A stretch of DNA of 64,000 nt from an uncultured Bacteroidales bacterium (GTDB taxonomy: Bacteria; Bacteroidota; Bacteroidia; Bacteroidales; Lentimicrobiaceae): assembly GCA_937894795.1 (NCBI GenBank), contig CALCQV010000136.1, positions 40,462 to 104,461 on the forward strand, in the 5' to 3' direction. The translations under genes and the position numbers were made by a program. Positions 18,454 through 26,313 of the stretch are shown here, piece after piece (the first letter of the stretch is position 1; each line of letters starts with the position of its first letter). The notes beneath the pieces are model-generated. The model had not been told where the DNA came from, ran no database searches, and saw only the letters and a program-made list of their open reading frames with translations.

Positions 18454-18482
18454 GTCAGTTTAAACTGACATTTGATATCAAA
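18454..18482. promoter_or_regulatory. Two adjacent perfect palindromes in the cluster gap
   Basis: GTCAGTTTAAACTGAC (18454-18469, 16 bp, perfect) is followed one base later by TTTGATATCAAA (18471-18482, 12 bp, perfect). They lie about 87 bases before the first YeeE/YedE gene on the minus strand. Either could be an operator for a dimeric regulator. The second looks like half-sites of an FNR/CRP-type box but lacks the usual 4-base spacer. Confidence 0.45.
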
Positions 18483-18535
18483 GTATTTGCCTCATTTATC
18501 ATCAAATTGCTGATTGTAACTTTATTCCTGATGAT

Positions 18536-19477
18536 TTAATAGAGATACCGAGTTATCTGCCCTGCCTCTACCATAATGAACCTGAAAATCAGACCCCCAA
18601 GTAACACTAATACAACAGGAATAATCACAGGCATATGTACACCTAAACGTTCCATAATTTCAAGAATGGCCGGGAATACCAAGCCCAGGATTACGACAAA
18701 TACCCAGAAAGGCACTGTAAATGGACCACCAAGAAATAATTGAGCTGCATCAATCTGGGTTTGTGAGCCGGCCTGAAATCCCATTATCATGTGTGTGATA
18801 AAGAAGAGCTCTATTACTATCAGTAAAAGATCAATTCCACTCAATAATCGTCTTTCTTCAGTTGATTTGCTCATTATAAGGATTGTTGCTGCACCTGTTG
18901 ACATACCTGATACCAGGAATAAAGGGCCCAGGATACTGGTATTCCATAGTGGCCTTGCATTGAAAGCTGATAACAAAATACCTGTATAAATACCAAGTAT
19001 AACTGATAACACAATGATTATCCAAGCTAATGCCAACCTGTTCTTGATAACAAATGACTCGAAATCATTAAGAAATCCAAATTTCCAGTCCCAGCCGGGC
19101 TTGAGTTCTTTGGCATAACTAGCTACCCATACTATTGAAAGTGGTGTGATAGCCATTAAGACCCAAGCTCCCCATGACATAGGTGATTCAATACGGAATG
19201 TGGTATATAATCGCCAGAAAAAGAGCTCATGTTTCAAATCCAAAAACAGGGCAAGAAGTCCCAATATTAAGGCAATAGGTGCAATAATAGGCGCTTTTTT
19301 AACCGTGGCTTCCATTTTATCAGCCTTACCAAGTATGGTAAACAATGCAGCAAAGAATAATATACCGGCAGCCAGTCCTCCTAAAAAAAGATAGATTGGG
19401 ATTTGCCAGTGCCAAATATTCAAAAAGGGATCAATATTAGGAATATTTCGTCCGCTTACAAATAGTTCTTCATTCAT
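18536..19477 (-). CDS. NrfD/PsrC-type quinone-linked membrane subunit
   Basis: This 313-residue integral membrane protein of the NrfD/PsrC family has about eight hydrophobic helices. It should bind quinone and exchange electrons with the ferredoxin subunit encoded just upstream. The N-terminus (NIWHWQIPIYLFLGGLAAG) is the typical NrfD opening, and FDLKHELFFWRLY and GPLFLVSGMSTGAA match family patterns. It binds no haem. It starts 20 bases after the ferredoxin gene, completing a PsrABC/PhsABC-like trio. Gene names are withheld because the substrate is unproven. Confidence 0.93.
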   Translation of the reverse strand: MNEELFVSGRNIPNIDPFLNIWHWQIPIYLFLGGLAAGILFFAALFTILGKADKMEATVKKAPIIAPIALILGLLALFLDLKHELFFWRLYTTFRIESPMSWGAWVLMAITPLSIVWVASYAKELKPGWDWKFGFLNDFESFVIKNRLALAWIIIVLSVILGIYTGILLSAFNARPLWNTSILGPLFLVSGMSTGAATILIMSKSTEERRLLSGIDLLLIVIELFFITHMIMGFQAGSQTQIDAAQLFLGGPFTVPFWVFVVILGLVFPAILEIMERLGVHMPVIIPVVLVLLGGLIFRFIMVEAGQITRYLY

Positions 19478-19497
19478 CTTATTTCTGTATTAGAGGA

Positions 19498-20031
19498 TCA
19501 AACTAAATAGAATATCTGTGGATTAGTACCGGCTTCAGGAGCAAGTGCTTTATATTTTCGGGTAGCCAGGATATTGGAAATATCAGAATTTGCATCATCA
19601 AGGTCACCAAAATACATGCATTTTGTTGGACAGACAGATACACAAGCAGGATTGAGACCTTCAGTTACCCTGTGGTTACAGAAAGTGCATTTATCAACAT
19701 AACCCTCCGGATGAGAATATCGTGCATCATAAGGGCAAGCCTGAATACAGGCTCCACAGCCTATACATTTATTTTGTGTCACTAGCACGATGCCACCCTC
19801 AACTATATGACTGGCGCCTGTTGGACAACAACGTACACAAGGTGCATTCTCACAATGATTGCAGCGTTCAGAGCGTAGTTCAAGTCCAACCTCAGGATAT
19901 GAACCGTGTACACTTTCAACTACCCAATCACGACAAAAACCAATAGGTACATTGTTCTCCATTTGACAAGCAATAACACAATCACTGCATCCGACGCATT
20001 TCAGCGTATCAATGGCCATAGCATATCTCAT
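19498..20031 (-). CDS. Four-cluster 4Fe-4S ferredoxin subunit, PsrB/PhsB-like
   Basis: This 177-residue electron-transfer subunit of a complex iron-sulfur molybdoenzyme carries cysteine clusters KCVGCSDCVIAC, RCNHCENAPCVRCC, KCIGCGACIQAC and KCTFCNHR with ACVSVCP. These supply the sixteen ligands for four [4Fe-4S] centres. It has no signal peptide and is expected to be exported bound to the Tat-borne catalytic subunit. Its start overlaps the stop of the catalytic gene by 4 bases, so the two are translationally coupled. Confidence 0.95.
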   Translation of the reverse strand: MRYAMAIDTLKCVGCSDCVIACQMENNVPIGFCRDWVVESVHGSYPEVGLELRSERCNHCENAPCVRCCPTGASHIVEGGIVLVTQNKCIGCGACIQACPYDARYSHPEGYVDKCTFCNHRVTEGLNPACVSVCPTKCMYFGDLDDANSDISNILATRKYKALAPEAGTNPQIFYLV

Positions 20032-22277
20032 AATGCAGCCTCCTTTTCTTCGGTAGCTCCAGTGGCAGTAAAGGTTACAAAATTGCCTCTCATACCGGTA
20101 CCTCCCATCATTGGATCAATCATTACATTAGTTATTAATTGTGTATCATTTGCACCTTTACCAAAGGCTCTTGAGAGTTCTTTCTGGTTATGGCCAAATC
20201 CATGAACCATATAAACGGAATCCCATCTTATTCGCTCAGTAACCCTCACTTTTATTGGGAAATTGGATGTTATCCCATCCTGGTTTCTCAAATAAGTATA
20301 TTTTCCTTCTTCTAATCCCCACAGTGATGCCACTTTGGGATGTACCCATACCGAGTTTTCATCCATGAGATCCGTTAAATTTGGATTATTGGCGGTTCTG
20401 CTGAAAGTATGCATTGGGGCTCTTCCATAAATTAGTCTGTAAAAACCATCTTCCGGTTCGGGATGCGGGGTGTAAACCGGTATTGGATCAAAGCCCGCAG
20501 ATGCTAAAGCAGAAGAATAGAATTCAACTTTACCTGAAGGCGTATTGAAATGATAATCTTCTTTTGGATCAAGATAAGGACTTTCATTATGACGAGGAAG
20601 TACAACAATACCTTTGCTTTTTAACTCAGCCAGCGTTAATCCTTTTTGTTGAAGCTGCCAGCTAATAACCTCCTCGAAATCCTCATATTTAAAGTAGTCA
20701 TGCAAGCCCAGTCTTTCACCTATCTGTTTGGCGATCCACCAGGCCGGCTTTGATTCCCACATAGGCTCAATTGCCGGTTCACGCAGAGCAATGGTTGGTA
20801 CCCGGTGTGGAACATCTCTGAGGTCATCATGCCGCTCAAGGTAAGTGCACTCAGGTAGTACCACGTCAGCGAAACCCGTTACTTCGGTAGGCATTGTATC
20901 AACTACCACAACTAATTCCAGATCCTGTAGTGCCTTTTGCATCTGACTCATCATTGGAATGGCAACAGGTAGATTGGTACCGGCAACAAACCAGGCTTTT
21001 ATCGGATATTTATTGTCATTTGAAGAGATACTTGCCTCAATAAAAGTATTTGAAACAGACATGGATGCAAATGGATATTTACCATTTAGTACTTCCGGCC
21101 ATGACCATTTTGGCTTAGGATATTCAGGGTGAGGAAAGTCAGGTATACCTGCACTTGCTTTCATGAAGAATCCACCACGGGCACCCCAACTGCCAAGTAA
21201 TCCGTTTAATATGGCAATTGCCCTTGAACGCTGAGCGTCATCACCATACCAGGTAACATGACGTCCAGGATGAATTAATACTGAAGGAGCGGCATCGGCC
21301 ATTTCCCTGGCTGTTTGCCTTATAACCGATGGTTTGATATTTGTAATGCCATAAGCCCATTCAGGTGTGAAAGTACTTACGTGTACTTTTAACTGGTCAA
21401 GACCCATGGTATGTTTTGCAACATATTCCTTATTATATATTTCTTCGTCGATAAGCACGTGAATCCATGATAGCAGGAGGGCTATGTCAGTAGCCGGTTT
21501 GATTGGAAGCCAGTACTTTGATTTATTGGCAGCAATTGACAACCGGGGATCAACAGTAATGATGGTAGCGCCTTTATCAACCGCATCTGAAAACTCCTGT
21601 ACCTGAGCATTATGCATATTCTCGCCAATATGTGAACCTATCAGCACCAGGCAACGGGTATCTCTAATATCGGTAGGTTCAGGGCTACCAACCTGAGCTC
21701 CAAAAGTTGTTTCAAAGCCGGTTTCCCTAGGACCACGACATTGGGCAAATGAAGGAGCTGTGATGGTTGATGAGCCAAAAGATTTTAGCAGATGTGTAAA
21801 GTGGCCTCCGGCAGAGCCATGATTGAATAATGCAATACTCTCAGGTCCATTCTTTGCAGCTATTTCTTTCATTTTCTCTGCAATATAATCAAGAGCTTCT
21901 GGCCACGATGCTTCCCTGTATGTTTGCTTTCCATTTTCAACCACTCTTATAAGAGGCGTTTTAAGCCGGTCATCATCATATACCATTCCAACGCCACCGG
22001 TACCCCTGGGACAAAGCCGACCATTACACTGAGGATCGTTAGCATTGCCTGTGAGTTTAAGTATTTTACCATTGTCGTTTATATGTGCCCATGCTGCACA
22101 TTTCCAGAAACACACCTCACAATAAGTAGGTGTTAATTTGGTGGCCTTTGATTTGTTGCTCTTGTTTTCATCGGCATATAATGGCAATCCGAAACCCCAA
22201 CGATTGCTCTGAGAAGCAATGGCTGCAGCTCCGATTCCTAAAGCCGAAATTTTGATAAACTCTCGTCTGGTCTTCAT
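20028..22277 (-). CDS. Molybdopterin oxidoreductase, polysulfide/thiosulfate reductase-like catalytic subunit
   Basis: This 749-residue Tat-exported enzyme of the DMSO-reductase superfamily has a twin-arginine signal (TRREFIKISALG at the N-terminus). A [4Fe-4S] site follows (C53, C56, C60, C89 in GRLCPRG), then the molybdopterin-binding domains. C180 in SFAQCRGPR lies where PsrA/PhsA-like enzymes carry the Cys that binds Mo. The size, Tat signal and Cys ligand fit polysulfide, thiosulfate or tetrathionate reductases and the related arsenate group. The YeeE/YedE and rhodanese-fold neighbours favour a sulfur substrate. It is the first gene of the cluster, with a good promoter match just upstream. 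The direction (reduction or oxidation) is not decided by sequence. Confidence 0.92.
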   Translation of the reverse strand: MKTRREFIKISALGIGAAAIASQSNRWGFGLPLYADENKSNKSKATKLTPTYCEVCFWKCAAWAHINDNGKILKLTGNANDPQCNGRLCPRGTGGVGMVYDDDRLKTPLIRVVENGKQTYREASWPEALDYIAEKMKEIAAKNGPESIALFNHGSAGGHFTHLLKSFGSSTITAPSFAQCRGPRETGFETTFGAQVGSPEPTDIRDTRCLVLIGSHIGENMHNAQVQEFSDAVDKGATIITVDPRLSIAANKSKYWLPIKPATDIALLLSWIHVLIDEEIYNKEYVAKHTMGLDQLKVHVSTFTPEWAYGITNIKPSVIRQTAREMADAAPSVLIHPGRHVTWYGDDAQRSRAIAILNGLLGSWGARGGFFMKASAGIPDFPHPEYPKPKWSWPEVLNGKYPFASMSVSNTFIEASISSNDNKYPIKAWFVAGTNLPVAIPMMSQMQKALQDLELVVVVDTMPTEVTGFADVVLPECTYLERHDDLRDVPHRVPTIALREPAIEPMWESKPAWWIAKQIGERLGLHDYFKYEDFEEVISWQLQQKGLTLAELKSKGIVVLPRHNESPYLDPKEDYHFNTPSGKVEFYSSALASAGFDPIPVYTPHPEPEDGFYRLIYGRAPMHTFSRTANNPNLTDLMDENSVWVHPKVASLWGLEEGKYTYLRNQDGITSNFPIKVRVTERIRWDSVYMVHGFGHNQKELSRAFGKGANDTQLITNVMIDPMMGGTGMRGNFVTFTATGATEEKEAAL

Positions 22278-22322
22278 TTACTTTGTAATGAATGAAATGA
22301 GTTGTTAATTACTATTGCTAAG

Positions 22323-22352
22323 CAAAATTAGGATAATTAATAATAAGACAAA
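22323..22352 (-). promoter_or_regulatory. Bacteroidota-type promoter of the sulfur cluster
   Basis: On the minus strand TTTG (22352-22349), an 18-base spacer and TAATTTTG (22330-22323) match the full TTTG-N17-23-TAnnTTTG consensus. The -7 box ends about 45 bases before the ATG of the molybdoenzyme gene. A second TAnnTTTG box (TATTTTTG, 22356-22349) overlaps the -33 element. This is the best complete promoter match I found in the window. Confidence 0.6.
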
Positions 22353-22571
22353 AATATTGATACATAGGGCTTTAACCCGTAATCATCTAATAAACAATTA
22401 GATAGGTGCATATATGCCAATTTATTCATTTATGGCATTTAAATAAATTTTACAAGTAAATGAATGTCAGGCAAATAGGATGTAAAATTTAGAAAGTTTA
22501 CAAATAGGTGATAAAACTTTCAGGTAGTTGGATTTACATAATTTCTATTTTTACAACCTTTAAATGTTGAC

Positions 22572-23570
22572 ATGAAGATTGGTACCACTGACTTTGGGGA
22601 CTTCCCGGTAATATTAGCTCCAATGGAGGATGTTACAGATCCTCCTTTTAGAATTATTTGCCGTGAAATGGGAGCGTCGGCTGTTATAACTGAATTTATT
22701 GCAGCCGATGGTCTTGTGCGAGATGCCGGAAAAAGCATAAAAAAAATGGACTTTGTTGAAGGTGAACGGCCGGTGGGAATCCAAATATTTGGTAATAAGG
22801 TAGATGCAATGGTAAACGCCGCAATTGTTGCTGCTAACACTAAACCTGATTTCATAGATCTTAATTTTGGCTGTCCGGTAAGGAAAATTGTTAATAAAGG
22901 TGGAGGTGCTGCTCTTTTGCAGGATATACCCCTTTTAATTGCTATTACTGAAGGTGTCGTAAAGGCAGTGAATATTCCGGTGACTGTTAAAACCAGGTTG
23001 GGCTGGGATGAGAAGTCCAAGGTTATTGTTGACCTCTCTGAAAAACTTCAGGACATAGGTATTGCTGCCATCACAATACATGGTCGCACTAGAGCTCAGA
23101 TGTATTCCGGAACCTCCGATTGGGAATTGATAGGAGTTGTTAAGAACAATCAGAGAATGCATATCCCTGTCATCGGAAATGGTGATATAGTTGATGGACC
23201 AAGTGCATTAAACGCCAGGAACCAATATGGTGTTGATGGCATCATGATTGGAAGAGCAGCTGTTGGAAATCCATGGTTATTCAGAGATATTAAGCATTAT
23301 ATCACAACCGGTGAGGCATTGCCTTCTCCAACAATTAACGAAAGAGTTTCAGTCTGCGCCCGACATTTAACGGAATCAATAATATGGAAAGGTGAATTGA
23401 CTGCATTGCTGGAAATCAGGCGGCATTATTCACATTACTTTAAAGGATTGCCTGATTTTAAGCCGTATAGAATGAAACTTATGCTTGCCAAGTCAGCGCA
23501 GGAGATATTTTATCTCTTGACTGATATTGAAAATAATTACAAAGGAATTACTGAAAACACCGGTAGTTAA
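22572..23570 (+). CDS. dusB: tRNA-dihydrouridine synthase, DusB type
   Basis: This FMN enzyme reduces specific uridines in tRNA D-loops. The 332-residue TIM-barrel protein shows LAPMEDVTDPPFR (N-terminal FMN and product site), DLNFGCPVRKI with the catalytic Cys, VKTRLGW, ITIHGRTRAQMYSG and IGNGDI, all Dus hallmarks. A C-terminal helical domain begins near residue 250. The DusB label follows overall pattern and length; DusA and DusC are less likely outside Proteobacteria. It is transcribed divergently from the sulfur cluster. Confidence 0.92.
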   Translation: MKIGTTDFGDFPVILAPMEDVTDPPFRIICREMGASAVITEFIAADGLVRDAGKSIKKMDFVEGERPVGIQIFGNKVDAMVNAAIVAANTKPDFIDLNFGCPVRKIVNKGGGAALLQDIPLLIAITEGVVKAVNIPVTVKTRLGWDEKSKVIVDLSEKLQDIGIAAITIHGRTRAQMYSGTSDWELIGVVKNNQRMHIPVIGNGDIVDGPSALNARNQYGVDGIMIGRAAVGNPWLFRDIKHYITTGEALPSPTINERVSVCARHLTESIIWKGELTALLEIRRHYSHYFKGLPDFKPYRMKLMLAKSAQEIFYLLTDIENNYKGITENTGS

Positions 23571-23698
23571 AAGGATTATATGTTAATGTATTGAAAAGGT
23601 TCCTGACTTATATATTGAATTAATTACTTGACCATGAATTCATAAAGGAAGTAATATGCACCTAATAAAATTTAGTAATTTAGCTTAAAATCTAAAAG

Positions 23699-25048
23699 AT
23701 GCCTGAAGAGCCTTTTAAAATATTCCTCGTTGAAGATGATGTGATTTTTGCTAAGATCATCTCATATCACTTATCGCTCAATCCTGATAATCAAGTTGAA
23801 GTATTCCCCGACGGGAAGAGCATGCTGAAGAATCTATACAAGAATCCCTGTTTAATCACGCTTGATTATAACTTACCTGATATGACCGGGTTAGAGGTTC
23901 TAAAGCAAGTTCGTGAATTCAATAATGACATTCCCGTAGTTATTGTATCTGGCCAGCAGGATTTGGCTACTGCCATTGAACTCTTAAAGAAAGGGGCCTA
24001 TGATTATATACTCAAGGATCAGGATACCAAAGAGCGTTTATGGAATATTACTAGGAACATTCGTGAAAATTTGAGGTTAAAGCAGAAGATTGCAGTTTTA
24101 GAGGAAGAGATTGGAAAGAAGTACGAGTCGGGTAATCTGATCAAGGGGAATAGCCCTGCTATAAATCACGTTTTCATGCTGATTGAAAAAGCAGCTAAAA
24201 CAAATATTGTAGTTTCAATCTATGGTGAAACAGGTACAGGAAAAGAGTTGGTTGCCAAATCAATACACTTTGCCTCTTCACGCAGTAAAAAACCTTTTGT
24301 AGCTGTTAATGTTACTGCCATTCCTAAGGAACTCATTGAAAGTGAAATGTTTGGCCATGAAAAAGGCGCATTTACAGGTGCTGCAAACCGGCGCATCGGG
24401 CGTTTTGAAGAAGCCAACAAGGGCACACTATTTCTTGATGAGATAGGTGATATGGATTTGAATATGCAATCAAAGTTGTTGCGTGTTCTTCAGGAAGAAG
24501 AAGTTACAAGAGTGGGTGGGAATGAAGTGGTAAAGCTTGACTTGCGGGTTATTGTTGCAACCCATAAAAACCTTCAGGAACTTGTAAAAAAAGGGGAATT
24601 CCGCGAAGACCTCTATTATAGATTGCTGGGGTTGCCAATTAATTTGCCGCCATTACGTGACAGAGGAAATGATATTCCCTTGTTAGCAAGGTTCTTTGTG
24701 GATGAATTCTGTGCCAAGAATAAGCTGAAAAAGCTTTCAATCTCACCAAAAGCGGTTTTGAAGTTACAGAAATACGCATATCCCGGAAATGTAAGGGAGT
24801 TGAAAGCTATTATTGAGTTGGCAGCTGTTATGACTAACACCAACACTATTGAAGATACCGATATATCATTTAGCTCAAACAGTATGACTCAAGACTTCCT
24901 TTACGAGGAAACCACACTTGAAGAATATAACAGGCGTATCATCAGTCATTTCCTTCAAAAGTACGACAACAAGGTCAGGTTGGTTGCCAAGAAACTTGAT
25001 ATAGGCAAAACAACCATATACAGGATGTTGGGCTCAAATAAACTATAA
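23699..25048 (+). CDS. Sigma-54-dependent response regulator (NtrC family)
   Basis: This 449-residue transcription activator has three domains. The receiver domain (1-120) has phospho-acceptor Asp in LDYNLPDMTG. The AAA+ domain (about 145-375) has Walker A GETGTGKE (from residue 176), the sigma-54 contact loop GAFTGA (223-228), and Walker B LFLDEIGDM. The C-terminal Fis-type helix-turn-helix ends VRLVAKKLDIGKTTIYRML. No histidine kinase gene is adjacent, so it is an orphan here. Its targets are unknown. The divergent sulfur cluster lies only one gene away, but nothing in the sequence ties them. A strong terminator follows. Confidence 0.94.
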   Translation: MPEEPFKIFLVEDDVIFAKIISYHLSLNPDNQVEVFPDGKSMLKNLYKNPCLITLDYNLPDMTGLEVLKQVREFNNDIPVVIVSGQQDLATAIELLKKGAYDYILKDQDTKERLWNITRNIRENLRLKQKIAVLEEEIGKKYESGNLIKGNSPAINHVFMLIEKAAKTNIVVSIYGETGTGKELVAKSIHFASSRSKKPFVAVNVTAIPKELIESEMFGHEKGAFTGAANRRIGRFEEANKGTLFLDEIGDMDLNMQSKLLRVLQEEEVTRVGGNEVVKLDLRVIVATHKNLQELVKKGEFREDLYYRLLGLPINLPPLRDRGNDIPLLARFFVDEFCAKNKLKKLSISPKAVLKLQKYAYPGNVRELKAIIELAAVMTNTNTIEDTDISFSSNSMTQDFLYEETTLEEYNRRIISHFLQKYDNKVRLVAKKLDIGKTTIYRMLGSNKL

Positions 25049-25052
25049 AAAA

Positions 25053-25078
25053 ACCTCCGACTGATGCTCAGCGGAGGT
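25053..25078. terminator. Bidirectional terminator
   Basis: ACCTCCG/CGGAGGT extended inward by CTGA/TCAG around a bulged A and a 3-base loop, flanked by a run of seven A on the left and T-rich sequence on the right. It lies between the convergent genes ending at 25048 and 25100. Confidence 0.85.
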
Positions 25079-25099
25079 CTTTCAAATACATTCAGGATA

Positions 25100-26062
25100 T
25101 TATATCAGGCCTTTGGCATGTTTGTCGCTGATGACCTTCAACATATCAACTGTCATCTTTTCAAGATTCCATTTTGGATTCCAACCCCATTCTTTACGAG
25201 CACAGCTGTCGTCCATATTATTCGGCCATGAATTGGCAATTGCCTGTTTCATTGGCTCTACATTATAAGTCATCTCGAATGAGGGGAGATGTTTTTTAAT
25301 CTCAGCACTGATAATTTCAGGGTCGAAACTCATGGCTGTGACATTAAATGAGTTACGATGCACCAACTTTGTAGGATCAGCCTCCATAAGATCAATAGCT
25401 GCATCAATTGCATCAGGCATATACATCATATCAAGGAATGTGCCTTTGCCAAGAGGACAAACAAACTTTCCTGTTTTAACTGCTTCATAATAAATCTCAA
25501 CAGCGTAATCTGTTGTTCCGCCACCCGGCAGAGTTACATTTGAAATAATACCCGGATAACGGACTGACCGAGTATCAACACCAAAGCGCTTATGATAATA
25601 ATCACTAAGCAATTCACCCGTAACTTTTGTAACACCGTACATTGTTTGTGGGCGTTGAATAGTATCCTGTGGGGTATTATCGAGTGGGGTACCGCCACCA
25701 AAAGCACCGATTGAACTTGGAGTGAACAATGCACAGTTATACTCATGTGACACCTCTAGACAATTCATCAAACCTCCAATTCCAACATTCCAGGCAGCAA
25801 GTGGTTTGCTCTCTCCAACAGCTGATAGTATGGCAGCAAGATTATAGATTGTATCTATTTTGTATTTCTTTACTACTTCAGTAATTTGATCAATGTTTGT
25901 TGCATCAACAATTTCAGCTGGGCCTGATTCAAGCAATTCACCAACCGGCTTGGTTGACCTAAAACCGGCAACAACATTATTATTGCCATATCTTTTACGA
26001 AGTTCAAGAGTAAGTTCTGAACCAATTTGGCCCACGGAACCAATAACTAGAATGTTTTTCAT
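25100..26062 (-). CDS. tdh: L-threonine 3-dehydrogenase, short-chain (SDR/epimerase) type
   Basis: This enzyme oxidises L-threonine to 2-amino-3-ketobutyrate with NAD+. The 320-residue protein has the Rossmann motif GSVGQIGSE (near residue 8), FTPSSIGAFGG, and the YGVTK catalytic Tyr-Lys pair. It belongs to the extended SDR/epimerase-like family that includes animal TDH rather than the zinc-dependent E. coli type. Assignment to threonine is strengthened by kbl lying divergently 250 bases away. I start at the ATG at 26062 (MKNILVIGS), immediately before the Rossmann strand. Confidence 0.93.
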   Translation of the reverse strand: MKNILVIGSVGQIGSELTLELRKRYGNNNVVAGFRSTKPVGELLESGPAEIVDATNIDQITEVVKKYKIDTIYNLAAILSAVGESKPLAAWNVGIGGLMNCLEVSHEYNCALFTPSSIGAFGGGTPLDNTPQDTIQRPQTMYGVTKVTGELLSDYYHKRFGVDTRSVRYPGIISNVTLPGGGTTDYAVEIYYEAVKTGKFVCPLGKGTFLDMMYMPDAIDAAIDLMEADPTKLVHRNSFNVTAMSFDPEIISAEIKKHLPSFEMTYNVEPMKQAIANSWPNNMDDSCARKEWGWNPKWNLEKMTVDMLKVISDKHAKGLI

Positions 26063-26113
26063 TGTGTTTGAAGATTTTATCTGTTTTGTGAATCTATTAA
26101 CAGTTAGTGGTCG

Positions 26114-26121
26114 CAAAAATA
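26114..26121 (-). promoter_or_regulatory. TAnnTTTG-type -7 box before tdh
   Basis: Minus-strand TATTTTTG lies 51 bases before the tdh ATG. The -33 element is unclear. Confidence 0.4.
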
Positions 26122-26257
26122 CAATAATTTAGCATTCTGCATAAATTAATTATTGCAGCGGAATAGGTGGTTTACTAGGCTTAATACATTGACAATCAGC
26201 ATTAATATTTATAAGCAAATAAATCTTAAAAAGACTGTTCAACTTCTTCAAAAGTAA

Positions 26258-26265
26258 TATCTTTG
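26258..26265 (+). promoter_or_regulatory. TAnnTTTG-type -7 box before kbl
   Basis: TATCTTTG lies 48 bases before the kbl ATG. No perfect TTTG -33 box is seen. The tdh and kbl boxes face away from each other, 136 bases apart, so the two genes could share a regulator. Confidence 0.42.
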
Positions 26266-26313
26266 CGCATTGTTAATAAATAAACAACAACACTAACATA
26301 AAATCGAATTATT

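Noticed and set aside
18471..18482. TTTGATATCAAA as an FNR site
   Set aside because: The FNR consensus needs four bases between TTGAT and ATCAA, and here there are none; kept only as an unassigned palindrome.
22408..22417. GCATATATGC palindrome ahead of the sulfur cluster and dus
   Set aside because: Ten bases, mostly AT, likely to occur by chance; no second copy noticed. Kept out of the feature list.
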